The notes under the pieces are model-generated. The model saw nothing but the letters and a program-made list of their open reading frames with translations, was not told where the DNA came from and ran no database searches. DNA of 64,000 nucleotides from Romanomermis culicivorax (taxonomy: Eukaryota; Nematoda; Enoplea; Mermithida; Mermithidae). The translations under genes were made by a program, and so were the position numbers. The stretch is taken from contig CAWUHX010000080.1 of the NCBI GenBank assembly GCA_963922205.1, positions 814,814-878,813 on the forward strand, given 5' to 3'. Shown one piece after another: positions 23,111 to 34,130 of this stretch; within the stretch, counting starts at the first letter, position 1, and each line of letters opens with the position of its first letter.

Positions 23111-23869
23111 CTGAAAATTGCTCAAAAATTTTTTTCGTTTTTTTGCATTTAGCTTTTTGCACTTGTTAATGAAGTCAGTTCAGTATCTTGATACTAGAAC
23201 CAGATAAAAAGAAGCATATGGAGAAAATGTGCTGAAAGTGACGTCAAAAATTATATTCTGCTGGACCAGTTTTTTACTTTTTTGTTTATAGACTATAAAC
23301 AACCTATCATAAGCAAAAAATTGGACCAATGAAAAATATTTTGTCTCAAAATTTACTAGCTGGATTGGCCAAAAGTTGAATGAGCTTTTACTCTTTTAAC
23401 CTAAGGATCTCACCTTCCATAGGAATCATATTTTGTTTAACTGTGATGGATCAATAGATATCGATGGTTGCACTAGGAGGATGGAAAAGATTTTGGAAAT
23501 CTTCAAATATTTCTACAAAAAATGCATTATCTACTTTCATAAATAATCATAGTATGCTCGACCAACCATCACATGAATAGTATATATAATAAATAAAATC
23601 TTGAATTGGTAGTATTTTTTGAAATGCTGATTAATTATAAGCATGGCGCAAGCATAAGCATTTTGACACATTGGCATCATAAAAATGTTCCAGATTTATA
23701 TGTCATTACTATATATCATGTGATCCTGCACTATAGAATATGTGATCTATGCCACTTATTGACAGAGAAAACCATGAGCCATTATTCTGAAATTATCAAC
23801 TAGTTACCCCTAAGACCAGCAGTTTTGAGGAAAACCTGTTCATATTTCTTGCCAATGTGTGATTACTTA

Positions 23870-24579
23870 TCAAAACAGTCACTATCCAACAAATTACTTT
23901 CAAACTCTAAATGAGAATCATAGAATGCAGGGTCTTCCAATGCATCTTCATCTTCACACATTTCATCCACATTTTCTTCAACATAATATGTATCAATGTC
24001 ATTATGTCCGTGGGCTGCATCTCGAGACCAGAAACTTTGTATCTGCTGGGGCGTCAGGAAATCATCCTTGCTGAAAATATTACCACGTCACATCTCTTGG
24101 GCAATAATGTTGGAATCAAACTTCTGTCGTCTAGCAATGCCCTCTTCAAACTTTGACAGGAGAAAGCATCTTTGATTTGGTTTTAATGGATAACAAGGGC
24201 GATTCTTCCTCAATGCCCATCCTTTGGCCATTGGTTCAGATATTTCATTTTCATAGAATCCTTGCAATGCTTCTTGCATCTCAGGCATTTCAGGTGTTAA
24301 TCTAACTGATTCGAGATGGTCACTGTAGCTTTGTATTGCAGCATCCCTTAGGCTAACATACTGAGGTGCCAACTGATGTCAGTCTGCTAGAAGATGGCGT
24401 AGCAGGTTTCCATGCCTTGCAAATGACATAATGCAACCTTCTTCTGGACAACTGAACATATTGTCTTGGCTTAAATCAGCCTGGGCTGGTTCCATAGCAT
24501 CTTTATTCTCTGGGATTTGGGTGTTGCGTTTCTGTTGTTTATCTTTTGATGGTATCTTCAGTTCAATCCAAAAATTCAA
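23870..24579 (-). pseudogene. C2H2-family transposon gene, C-terminal half (reverse strand)
   Basis: Reading leftward from 24579 there is a Lys-rich lead-in, then one C2H2 finger CPEEGC.MSF...GNLLRHL (about 24460-24380), an in-frame TGA (24379-24381), then a region with MAKGWALRKNRP and a homeodomain-like stretch CFLLSKFEEGI..R..FDSNIIAQEM, a second TGA near 24085, and FSKDDFLTPQQIQSFWSR with an acidic tail. I recognise this order (finger, GWALK, FLT..QI.SF.SR) from a multi-copy invertebrate and cnidarian family of unknown function. The first half of the same protein lies next to it on the other strand, so an internal inversion has split the gene. Confidence 0.6.
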
Positions 24580-24619
24580 AGATTAAGTTTCTTGGTTTGG
24601 AAAACGTGGAATACCCTGG

Positions 24620-25261
24620 CATATAAGTTATGTTCTTATGTCAGTAGATGGACAGCTCCAGTACCGCATTTACGTACATGTTTTTGACCCTATGAAGCAG
24701 GACAGCAATGCAGTTCTTGGAATAGTTATGGACACACTAAAGCGAATTCAATCTGAAAAGTCATTCATCAACACAACCTTCTATCGGTCAGACAATGCAG
24801 CCTGTTATCATAGTGCATCTACCCTGCTTGCCTTGCAAGTTATTTCCAAACTGACTGGTATTAAGAGACAGTGATGGGATTTCAGTGAACCTCAGCATGG
24901 AAAGGGTGCTTGAGATCAAATAGCAGCATTGGTAAAACATCAGGTATGCTTGTATGTTGATGAAAATAACAAATGCACAAATGCAGAAGAATTTGTGAGG
25001 TGTGCATCTTCTTATCAGGGTACCAAAGGCACTTCATTTATCTACAGCAAATTAACAACATCAAATGCTGTGCTTCAGAAGTTGCCTGGTGTAAATTCAT
25101 ATTCAAACTTTTCGTTTGAGTTGAATGCTATACCTGCTTGGCGTGCTTATAAAATTGGCACTGGAAAGATCGTATCAGTTAATAAGGAGAACATGAGAAC
25201 CATTGTCCCATCACTGGAAACACTGCTTGTGTATTGTATTATATGTATTTTAAGACTTTAA
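24620..25261 (+). pseudogene. C2H2-family transposon gene, N-terminal/central half
   Basis: Frame + carries FYRSDNAACYHSASTLLAL and then DFSEPQHGKGA.DQIAALVKH and a segment NKCTNAEEFVRCASS, ending IPAWRAYKIGTGKI. The D-N-A and D/E..P-Q..GKG signature resembles an RNase-H-like nuclease core and is typical of the same family as the adjacent minus-strand half. Two in-frame TGA codons (24872-24874 and one shortly before 24915, the second where a Cys is expected) break it. Head-to-head arrangement with 24579-23870 means inverting about 24590-25262 would put the two halves in one order. Role as the element's transposase is inference. Confidence 0.6.
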
Positions 25262-25448
25262 AAAGTCTTAAAATAAAAAATAATTGACTTTAAGAGTTCA
25301 GAATCAATGACTGACACATAACAGAAGAATAAGTGTGGTCAAACACATCACTCAAAAAATTCTGCACCAGTGCAGAAATCGCCAAAAAAAGTTCTGCACC
25401 AAGCCTAAAAAGTCTGCACTGTGCAGAAAAAAAAACAGTGGGCTTCCC

Positions 25449-28092
25449 CCTTCAGCTACCTGTTGTAAAGACCAAGGATGTGGGGCAAGTGCTATAGACA
25501 TCCCCCCCCCCAGAAATCATCGGCCATATGGCTAGCGATTGGGCGATCTTCCAGGATTTTCCAATCTCATGGCTAGCCCGATGGTAGTCATAGGGACCTT
25601 CATACTTCTGGTTGGAAAAATACTGAAAAATGTCAATTTTTCCAGCATTTTTCGTGAAAAAAATCAAATTTTTTTTCTTCACCATAAAAGACCCTTTCCC
25701 TTAAAATTCTAGGAATTGGTGCCCCCCCCCAGTCCCAAAAATTCACCCAACTCCTCCCCCTCAGATTTCATGGCTCTGTTACGTGTATGGTTCTATGTCC
25801 TTACGCATTCTGTTCTGCCATATATGTACATGACAATTTATTCTGTTAAGGGACTTCCGTTGACATTGATAGCCCACAAACTTCAGATGAAGTTGATATT
25901 AACGAAAAACGCAAAGATTTTCAATGTAAATTACTTATTTTGAGCAATTCATCTGATTCTTTATCGAATAGACAAATTTGAATCCATGTTGGATGGTATT
26001 GAGAATCACCAAAATCAACTGCGATCTAAACCCTAAACAATCCTGTACTGTGGCCCGAGTTATACCTAACAAAGTATGTGCCTGTTAAAGATTTTCAATT
26101 TTTGTCCTGACTTCAAAAGCAGAAAACCTACTTTTACTATTTCGAAACCTTTTTTGTTATCTAGGATTTATAAGCTCAACGTCGCTTTTTAACTAAAAGG
26201 AAGACCAGTATTGCGAAAAAACAACATCTGAAAAAACCAATGGTCGAGAATAAGAAAATTATTTATACCCAGTGGAATAGCTGCAGGGCACAGAAGTTGC
26301 TGAACAAGTGCAGCCAACCATTTCAAATTTTGTTGCATTTATGTGATTCAGTTGTTGTAGACAATGTATCCAAGTTGTTGATTCTCATGTACGGAATAAA
26401 GTATTCACATGGCAGTTTATACATTTTTACCACAAGTTATGTGCAATCTCGAAAAATTTAGGTTTATTACTCGATCATCTCAATTGTGATATTCCGAACA
26501 AGATCGTCATGTTTTTTACTGAATACAGTAAACGATAAAAAGTCGATAAATTTTCCGACCAATCAAATTGATGACAGATCTCGCTCCGCAATGCTAGTGA
26601 AAATTTTTGATTTGGATTTTTCTGGCGAGCTACAGTGTATAACACACAAACAAGAGCTTATTAGATGCAGTTTGGACTTGCGAGTCGAATGCAATTTACA
26701 ACATCTTTCAGCTACGCCTAGGTAAAAAGATATGGCGATTTTTATTGTGTGTGTGAGAATGACTAGCAATGTAAGGGTTAAGAGGTCAAAATATCTCGAG
26801 TAGCACTCAGGTACCGACACAATTCTGTCCAAATCGACTCTTTCCAATTCTCATAGAAATTCACTCATTTCCTACAGTATACAGTTTTCCACTGTATATA
26901 AATTGCGTATCAAATTGCACTTTTTTTTTGGCTTTTGCTGCGTCTATCATTCCAAATTGAATGAGCTACTGTTCTACAGTCTTTTTTTTAAATGCCCTCA
27001 AATTGAAAAATGACAGAAATTCGTAGGTCGTTGAAATCATCAACAAAGAGTTCTTACTGTAGAATTTTTTACTCAAAAAGCTGTCGAACATTACTTGAGC
27101 AAGCTCAGAAGTTTCCAACTCTATGTCAGTACTAAGATGTTAGAATCCCCCTACCCCCCAATTCGAAAATAGCGTTCTGGAGAAAATTTTCTGAAATTTT
27201 TGGATTTCCTTCATCATTTTTGGGAATCCGTCGGTACCCAAGTCACGAATTTTGGGTTTTACTTGCCCCCCCCCCCCACCAACCTACCAGAGGTCTTGCA
27301 GCTATGAATATCAACCGCTGTAATTGGAGTTCAAATGGGAAGTGAATAAAATGGACTACACACTCGACAGCTGATAAGTAAGAAGATAATCGACATTTAT
27401 TGAAGAAAAGTTTCATTCTTCCTGATGGAAAAGGGTTCTTATGCAATTTACAGACTAAACTGATTTTCGGCCAAAATCCTAAACTCTAATGCACAGATAC
27501 CATAAACATTTATTGCATCATTGATCAAATTTAATTTTTCATTAAAGCTCTTGCAACGCATTCTACAGAGGCACTTTTAAGATGGCACTAACTATGCAAA
27601 ATATTTCAAACAATTTTTAATAAATTGAAAGGTATTTAAAAGTATTTACTTACCTTTTAGATCTTTGGTCATTTTCACATTGCTTTTACTATTTCTGTGA
27701 AACTAAACTTTCTTTCTTTGGCTCAATTGCATGATTCATTTTACCTTTAGGAAAGTTATGAAATCGAAACAAACAAAATTGAGTTAAAGTTTCTTCCTTG
27801 CTGTTCTCATTACCTGCATAATATCTTGTTTTCCAGAGGAATCATTCATTCAAGTCAACTGCTGTGAGGATTTTGTTTGGACAAATTAATATCAAATCGC
27901 AGTTAAAAACTATTCAAATGATAATTATCGGAAATATTCTAATTAATGTTGAAATGAGACTTGTGTTGAGGTTGAGAAATATAATAAAGGATTTGATATC
28001 AAAAATGGACCTAATCAGTCACTCGCTAATTCACCTAATCAGGCCGAAACCTTAGGTAGAATCAGTTTGCAACAGTTCGGTCAGTCTCAAAA
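25449..28092. other. AT-rich intergenic region with C-runs, no gene recognised
   Basis: Several C8-C11 runs (25503, 25722, 27266) occur in otherwise AT-rich sequence. A MITE-like end lies near 26945. One acceptor-like site at 27835 leads into a 70-codon frame with no recognisable motif. Nothing else supported. Confidence 0.4.
26526..26607 (-). repeat. 82-bp strongly conserved dispersed repeat (copy 2)
   Basis: Reverse-complement partner of 19737-19818; similarity continues for about 40 bp beyond the AAAATTTT..AGCATTGCGG side. The two copies are 6.7 kb apart in inverted orientation. Confidence 0.6.
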
Positions 28093-28662
28093 TCAACAAA
28101 GATCTCCTGCTTTCATCCCGAAGAACTGCAGAAGATAAGATAACACCCTGAGCTCAAGTAACTTCAAAACAGGGGCAACTCCAGAAGTCAGGCCGAGAAC
28201 TGAGTTGTAAATGTAGACTTGCACGCTGGGTGGCTCTCCAGAAATCCAGGGTCTAACCTGCGTTCCCTCCGCTGCGAGAAATCCAAAGGCTGTCCGGCCC
28301 AGGGTCGTTGTATTTCCAGTGGAAATTCTCCACAAAAATATTATAACAATAATATAAAAATTGGCCTACAGGCCCGCCGATTTCTCTTTATTGAAAATAA
28401 AATAAACAATCAATGAATGACCAAAAACATAGACGACCGGCATATTTATGCACGGTGTCTATGCAAATCGGCGTCGGCGCAAAAGGCGTCGACTTTGGCT
28501 ATTTCTTCACAACCTGGAGATAGACTATGTCCATCCCTGACATCCCTCAAGCCTCGAAACTGACCAATGGGAGGTTAAAAAGATTCATATTACACCGCAA
28601 TGACAATTTTGGAACCTTTTCAGGCCCTGATACAGTCAAAGCAGTTTTCTGAACCTTTTTGG

Positions 28663-28905
28663 TCATTCATGCCCCCTTGCGGAAAGCTTTCCAAATGACC
28701 ACCCTCTTACATCAAGTCTTTTACCAGGCATAACGGAATGTCCACAAGGCTGTCCGGGTGCACTACCTCTTGGTCTGGACGCCGAGGGATCGATGACTCC
28801 GCGTCGGCTTGACTTTGTTGGCGTACCGCCAAATCCAATTTGACCTGCACCAGGGCCGAGGGTCTTCAGTTGCCGTCCATCCCGTGACCTTTCGTTTCGT
28901 GCCAT
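28663..28905 (-). CDS. possible coding exon, unknown (GC-rich)
   Basis: A stop-free frame of 80 codons starts with ATG at 28905 and has strikingly higher GC than its surroundings. The protein is rich in Gly, Arg, Ser and Pro (MARNERSRDGRQLKTLGPGAG) and looks disordered. A good donor (CTTGAT|GTAAGA) lies inside it near 28717. No downstream partner exon was identified. It could equally be part of a transposon LTR, since 28100-28560 is also GC-rich without a frame. Confidence 0.3.
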   Translation of the reverse strand: MARNERSRDGRQLKTLGPGAGQIGFGGTPTKSSRRGVIDPSASRPRGSAPGQPCGHSVMPGKRLDVRGWSFGKLSARGHE

Positions 28906-29205
28906 ACGCTGGACGCCAGGGACAGAACATTTGTCTGTCTATCTCTTTCCGGTTGCGTGTTTGGCCATGAAGTTTCCGCCTTTTTTTCCAACATTGCCCT
29001 TGCCAAAAAAAGATTTTCTATTATATCTAAATAAACTACAAAATATGTACATTAGTATGAGTATCACAAAAAAAAAATCAAAATCTCCTGGGTGTATCGA
29101 TTGAGCAAAAAAAAATAAGGCGAGATTTGAATGAGATTAAGTGAAAAAATAAATTGGCACTGTTATCAAAAGATAAAAATTTTGTTGAATCCTGCCAAAA
29201 TTCAG

Positions 29206-29434
29206 GGTCTGTGATTTCAAGTCATTAAAGAATATTGTCAAAAAGATCATCAAATTTCACAAAACCAAAGATGTGGAGGAATACGTTTACAACTGTCTGG
29301 ATCTACTTGTCCAGCAAGAATTTAAGAGTTTCCGATTCTTTGAGTTTGTTGAAACCATGTCACAACTTCAGAAAATTTATTTGCTTGAGAAACAATGTTG
29401 GCAAACCAGTGAAAATGCAAATCTGAAATTTTGA
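29206..29434 (+). CDS. likely orphan terminal coding exon, unknown protein
   Basis: After an acceptor-like AAATTCAG at 29205 a stop-free frame of 75 codons runs to TGA at 29432-29434. It has balanced protein-like composition: VCDFKSLKNIVKKIIKFHKT, an acidic turn KDVEEYVYNCLDLLVQQEF, then FRFFEFVETMSQLQKIYLLE. It reads as amphipathic helices and is too regular for chance in AT-rich DNA. No ATG start, so it would be a 3' exon or a fragment of a decayed gene. I do not recognise a family. Confidence 0.4.
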
Positions 29435-29499
29435 TAATCATTATCATCCATCTTTTCTGATATGTTTTTGAACTTTTTATTTGTTTGGATGCGTGAGTA

Positions 29500-31142
29500 G
29501 TTATATGGACCCCTACAGGGGGTACACAAAAAGGATACCCCTGTACAAAACATATACAGCAGAGTTTGCCACCTTAACCGTTGGGGCAATACAGGGGGTG
29601 TAGAAAGTACAGCTGATGATCCGAATTCTTATAATGTGTGGGTACAGGAGGTGTTGAAAGTATAGTTGACAATTTTATATGATATTCAAAATTTTAAGTG
29701 TGCAGGGCGATACAGGGATTGTAGAAAGTCCACCCAAAGCTTCAACATGTAAAATTCGACTTCCCTATAGATAGTACACTCAAAGCTTCAACCAGTGAAA
29801 TTCAACTTCCATGTGGAATGTAGGCCCAAAGCTTCGATGGTAAAGTTCGACCTCAATGCTATTCGACCAACTCGCATGTTAAAATTGATCATGCAATGTC
29901 TCCTAAAAAATTTAAAACAGCCTGCAGGTGATAGAATCTAACAGTTTTACCTATTTTTTTACAAAATTTTCACAAAAAATTTTGTTCGGGACACATTTTT
30001 ACATATTCTGGATTCAATTTTCCATATGTTTTGTTTTAAAAATGTGTCCCAAAACAGTGAGGAATTAGTCCCAAAAGCAACGCTTAAGCATATGTGTTAT
30101 ATTTGAAAGTTGTGGGGGCTTTGAGAATCAGGCAGGAGTGGGAGTCCAGGGTTCGTCCTTAATGCACGTTTTTCCAACACCCATGCTTACCCGATTAAAT
30201 TACTAAATGTACTTAAACCCCAACACTAATTACCCAACAAATTAAGGAAGGTTTGTTCCTTAACCTGTCTCCCAATTAAAATGAAGAGAGAGTGAAGGAG
30301 AATTCTCTCGGATCTTTTACCTAATACAAAATAGACACTTACTATACAAAACAAAATGGGGCGAGAATAACAATCACTCCCACGAGCTAGTAGAAACACA
30401 CTAAGATGCTGGGCGGGCCAGGAGGCAATGAGTACGCATCAATAATAACCAATAGTAAGTATATAAAAAACAACAATGATAAAAGCGCACGAGAGCGACC
30501 AAATGCACACCTACCAACATATGCTACAGTAAGATGACTGTCAATGGTCCCCCTCGCTCACTCCACTTGGTACTTGCAGGCCTTATGTGTGAATCAACAA
30601 AATTTACAAATGAATGACAAAATCGGCGGAAACACACTACAACATATGGAATCATCAAAAAAACGTGTCCTGAATACATAAAGAGTCCCGAACAATATTT
30701 TTTGGGAAAATTCTGTAAAGAAATAAGTACAACAGTTAGATCATTAGATTTCATGATCTTCAGGCGTTTTTTTAAATTTTTTTAGGAGACATTGTGTCAT
30801 CATATTCAATGCCCCAGTTGGTCAAGGAATATTGAGGGTTAATTTTACCTGTTGAAGCTTTGTCGTACTTTCTACACGGAAGTCCAATTTTACACGTAGA
30901 AGCTTTGGGCGTACTTTCTACACCCCCGTATCGCCCTGCATGCTTAACAAAATTCGGATTTTATTACATCGTAGACTATACTTTCTACACCCTGTATCAC
31001 CCTGCATGTTATAGGAATTTGGATCGTTGGTTATACTTTCTACACCCCCTGTATCGCCCCACACAGATAAGGTGGCAAATGTTGAGGTACATGTTTTGTC
31101 TTTCTTTATCTTTGGTGTACCTCCTGTAGGTGCCCGTATAAC
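29500..31142. mobile_element. foldback element with about 590-bp inverted arms
   Basis: The left arm (29500-30090) and right arm (30649-31142) are inverted copies: both start GTTATAYGGGCACCTACAGG-like sequence, continue through GATACAGGGGGTGTAGAAAGTA repeated two to three times, then CAAAGCTTC.AC, then ACAATGTCTCCTAAAAAA and finally GTTCGGGACAC. The centre is occupied by a solo LTR with its own target duplication. No protein is encoded. Long subrepeat-containing arms are typical of foldback or MULE-type DNA transposons. Confidence 0.8.
30095..30644 (-). mobile_element. solo LTR, 550 bp, gypsy family of the 44.5-kb element
   Basis: Read on -, it starts TGTTGTAGTGTGTTTCCGCC and ends with ..TATAACA, with the 4-bp duplication TATG on both sides (30091-30094, 30645-30648). 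It shares GGCCTGCAAGTACCAAGTGG-like sequence and a conserved GGGTAAGCATGGGTG with the LTRs at 44493-45050. It inserted into the foldback element after the latter was in place. Confidence 0.85.
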
Positions 31143-32048
31143 AACTGATATTTGATCAACCTGAAATGCAGAAAATCGTACATCAATGGATAGATTTCAT
31201 CCAGATCTAAATCAAAAAATATGTCTTTTGTTTTGTAAGAGTGAATTGTAAACTTGCAGGAAATTTCAGTTCAGTTCTACCAAGTTCATCGTGTGCTTTC
31301 ACCCTTATGTATTACGCACTCTGACACAAATGAAGCACCTCAGAAGAAATCCACAGAATCCCTGAAGAGTAAAGTTACTTCTTGAACCAGTTTGATGACA
31401 TGAGTCAGATCTTCTGGAGAGTGCTACATTCAGGAATGAATGAACAAACCCAGACATCAGTTGATGTTGGATGATTGGTCAATACATAATGAAAACGGTT
31501 TAATATGGCTATATTTTTATCTATTTTTCCATCACAGACTCGAAAATTTGAGGGGGTTAGATCCTTGTTTGCTCCAAGTAAAGTTTCATGACATGGTTTT
31601 TTGAGCGAATCCGAAATATATACTTTGCACTATAAAATAATAGTTTACATAGAAAATATACTGGTTCAAAAATTTATTATATGCAAATTAGTTATGATTC
31701 GATACTCTGATGTTGCACCAATGGTTAGTTATCCCATAAAGATTAGTTGCATGCAAAAGCATGTGGGGCGAAAACATTATTTGTCCAGCCACAGGGTACC
31801 TGCCTCATAGCTCAGGTTTTTGAGAACACTTTATGCTCCCATAATTGTGTAGAGATTTGAAAATTATTCATAAAGATGAGGTGTACCCCAATAAGAAGCT
31901 TTGAAATACTGTAAAAAAGTGAGTGCAATTTAACTGTTAAGTTTGTCATGTTCATCATACCTAATAACAACAAGTTTACAGCAGCACATTACGGCACAAT
32001 GTTTGGATTTAATGGTAATTTTTAGCAATAATCTTATCAGGATACTTC
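31143..32048. other. AT-rich intergenic region, no gene recognised
   Basis: A fragmentary coding-like run (FLNQFDDMSQIFWRVLHSGM) appears near 31375-31440 between stops and may be a transposon remnant. Nothing further supported. Confidence 0.3.
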
Positions 32049-32642
32049 TTATCGTGTCAATGGTGCTATTGTGTTTGTACAAGTAAATAGCAAAATTCGA
32101 CAATTTCGTCTAAAAACTTTCAAGCAAATTAGATAAATGACAAAATTTGAAAGAACACTCGTAGTATTCAAAATCGTGAAATAAGGTCCATCTTCTGATC
32201 CTCTATCCAACTGGACGATGGCGCCATACAATAGTTTACTATTGCAAACAATCAATGTGCAGGCTTGCAATATTGAATGCAAAACCAAAGCTTTAAACAG
32301 TTGATGTTTTTGCTTTATAACTTGCAAGCTCGATATGGTGGTAATGTTATGTCCTATTTTGATGAATAGAATAGCAATGAAATATAAAATTATAGATGAT
32401 ATTCCGAATAAAAGCCATTTACAGCACAGTATGTAGAATGAATAGCGTCCACTGACCATCGTGAATGTGCAAGCCAAAAGCACGGGGTTCTCAGTTTCTA
32501 GAAATTTTGCGCTGTAGAACAGTAGTTCCAATGACCATATGATTATCGATATTTTGTGCGCAAGTTCTGTGCAAAAAATAATGTAACTCACAACAAGTAT
32601 GATTACAAAGTAAGAAATTCTTGACCCCAAGATATGAAAGTT
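32049..32642 (-). CDS. GPCR (nematode serpentine receptor-like), exon B: C-terminal membrane segments
   Basis: Starts on - after TTTTTCAG at 32643, phase 0, and ends with TAA at 32051-32049; 197 residues. Hydrophobic segments: ISYFVIILVVSYIIF (TM4), a long loop, CCKWLLFGISSIILYFIAIL (TM5), a basic loop ending KQKHQLFKAL, LVLHSILQACTLIVC (TM6), and VLSNFVIYLICLKVFRRNCR (TM7 followed by a basic cytoplasmic tail, as in rhodopsin-like receptors). This is the part missing from exon A, and the phases match, so I join them: 369 residues in total, usual for this superfamily. It would act as a chemosensory receptor at the cell surface. Ligand unknown. An alternative is two separate partial genes. Confidence 0.6.
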   Translation of the reverse strand, partial: NFHILGSRISYFVIILVVSYIIFCTELAHKISIIIWSLELLFYSAKFLETENPVLLACTFTMVSGRYSFYILCCKWLLFGISSIILYFIAILFIKIGHNITTISSLQVIKQKHQLFKALVLHSILQACTLIVCNSKLLYGAIVQLDRGSEDGPYFTILNTTSVLSNFVIYLICLKVFRRNCRILLFTCTNTIAPLTR

Positions 32643-32903
32643 CTGAAAAACTTTTCATCATGCAAGTTGATCAGAAGATTTTGCAGTTTCTTTTGTTCGA
32701 TGCCAAAATCTCTGTTCGCAAAGAAATTTAGAACTTTTAAGTAAACTATAGAATTTTATTTTTAGGTCATTAAAGTGTCAAACAAATGTTCAAAGTCAGA
32801 AAACTTTCAAAGGATTTTTTTTCATTATGCACAATTGCGCATGCCCAAGGAGATCAGGCACAAGTGCAACTGTAGACGCAGCATTTCAGACATACAGTAT
32901 TAA

Positions 32904-33978
32904 GACTAGTTTATAAGAAAATGCCCTGATGGGGCAGAATGGAGAAGAATGTACTTGCTTTAGTTTCCAAGATAGAAAAAAGTGGACTAGATTTTTGAGG
33001 GCTTGGGTTAGAGTTGGAAAAAATTCACTTTTGTAATATTGAATTTTCATTCTTTCTCAAAAAAATTTTTCCATGTCTGTGAAAAGTATATTCTGCAGCA
33101 TCGTGCACTTTGTCCTTCCCCTGTGATCAACTACAGTAACCTTCTTCTGTATGAAAATTATATGCACATTACTCCAAACGTAAAGAAATGGTAGACCAAT
33201 AGCAATGTAACTCCCGACCGATTCAAAACATCCGCCTCTCACACTAGCTGAAGAATGGTGAAGGAGGCATATTATAGTCATTTTCAGAATTATAAAGAAA
33301 CCTGAGGTTGGTTGCACTAATCCAGCATGAGGATATTCTCAACATCAGGATTAAATCGATGATCCTGAATTTGAGCTAATCGCAAAGTGCAAATTATTTT
33401 CTTCCAGTGCACAAAAAATACTCAATCCAGGATCAACTAATACTATGGTTTAAGTTTAAGTTTGACAATTGCATACATTTTTAAATTTATTTGCTTTAGA
33501 GACGAGAAAATTGTGCAGTGCAACCCAACAAGCTGGGGATAGTCTCGACATTCAGCTCGTTGTAATTCTGATTACATTCAAATTATAGTGAACTCGAAAC
33601 CAAAACGAGCCCCTTTTTATTCCAGATTATCTTGAGCTCGAGTTTAGACCCCTTTAGTGCAACTGGGCCATGGTTACAATCATTGGGCACCGAAGGCCAA
33701 AAAACCAATCTCCACCCCTGTACCCTCCTCGAAATTTCGGAGATGCGCATGTTTGGTTGCAAAGTGTGTTGACGGGCTCAGCTGCAGGATATACTTCTTC
33801 AAGGGCATGAAAATTTTTTCTAAAAAGAATGAAAATCGAATATAATGAAAGTCAATTTTTCCAACTTTAGCCCAAGTTCTCAAAAATCTAGTCCACTTCT
33901 TTTTCTAGCTTGGCAACTATCCAAGCAAGTATTTTCTTCTTTTTTCTGTCCATGGGGGCATTTTCTGATATACTAGTC
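32904..33978. mobile_element. DNA transposon/MITE, 1.08 kb, with about 130-bp inverted repeats
   Basis: The left arm (32904-33040) starts GACTAGTTTATAAGAAAATG and the right arm (33845-33978) is its inverse, ending CATTTTCTGATATACTAGTC. Both carry AGTGGACTAGATTTTTGAG. Similarity is about 80 percent by eye. The interior has one 86-codon minus-strand frame (33317-33057) with a membrane-like stretch and no proven role. No clear target duplication. Confidence 0.65.
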
Positions 33979-34130
33979 CACTTCTTTTTAGTGGGCCTCA
34001 GCCACGCATGAAAACCTTCATAGAAGTAGAAGTCAATTTGGTCATCTCCACATCAAAGAAACAATAAAAAACAATCCTAAAGCCACCAATTCTCACTTTC
34101 GGTAAAAGTAAGGGATGTGTAAACTTCATT

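Larger units (their letters stand above)
21970..25440. mobile_element. hAT-like DNA transposon, 3.47 kb, with broken C2H2-family gene
   Basis: The left end is CAGTGTTTTTTTCTGCAC and the right end GTGCAGAAAAAAAAACAGTG, both followed internally by more CTGCAC/GTGCAGAA words. The flanks GGCCTCCC (21962-21969) and GGCTTCCC (25441-25448) match in 7 of 8 bases. CA(C/G)TG termini plus an 8-bp duplication are the signature of hAT elements. Inside are a copy of repeat R1 (22237-23110) and two halves of a C2H2-containing gene in opposite orientations. The element is dead as it stands. Confidence 0.65.

Noticed and set aside
24085-24915. TGA recoding as Cys, Trp or selenocysteine
   Set aside because: The replaced residues differ from site to site, no SECIS-like structure was noted, and neighbouring frameshifts show ordinary decay.
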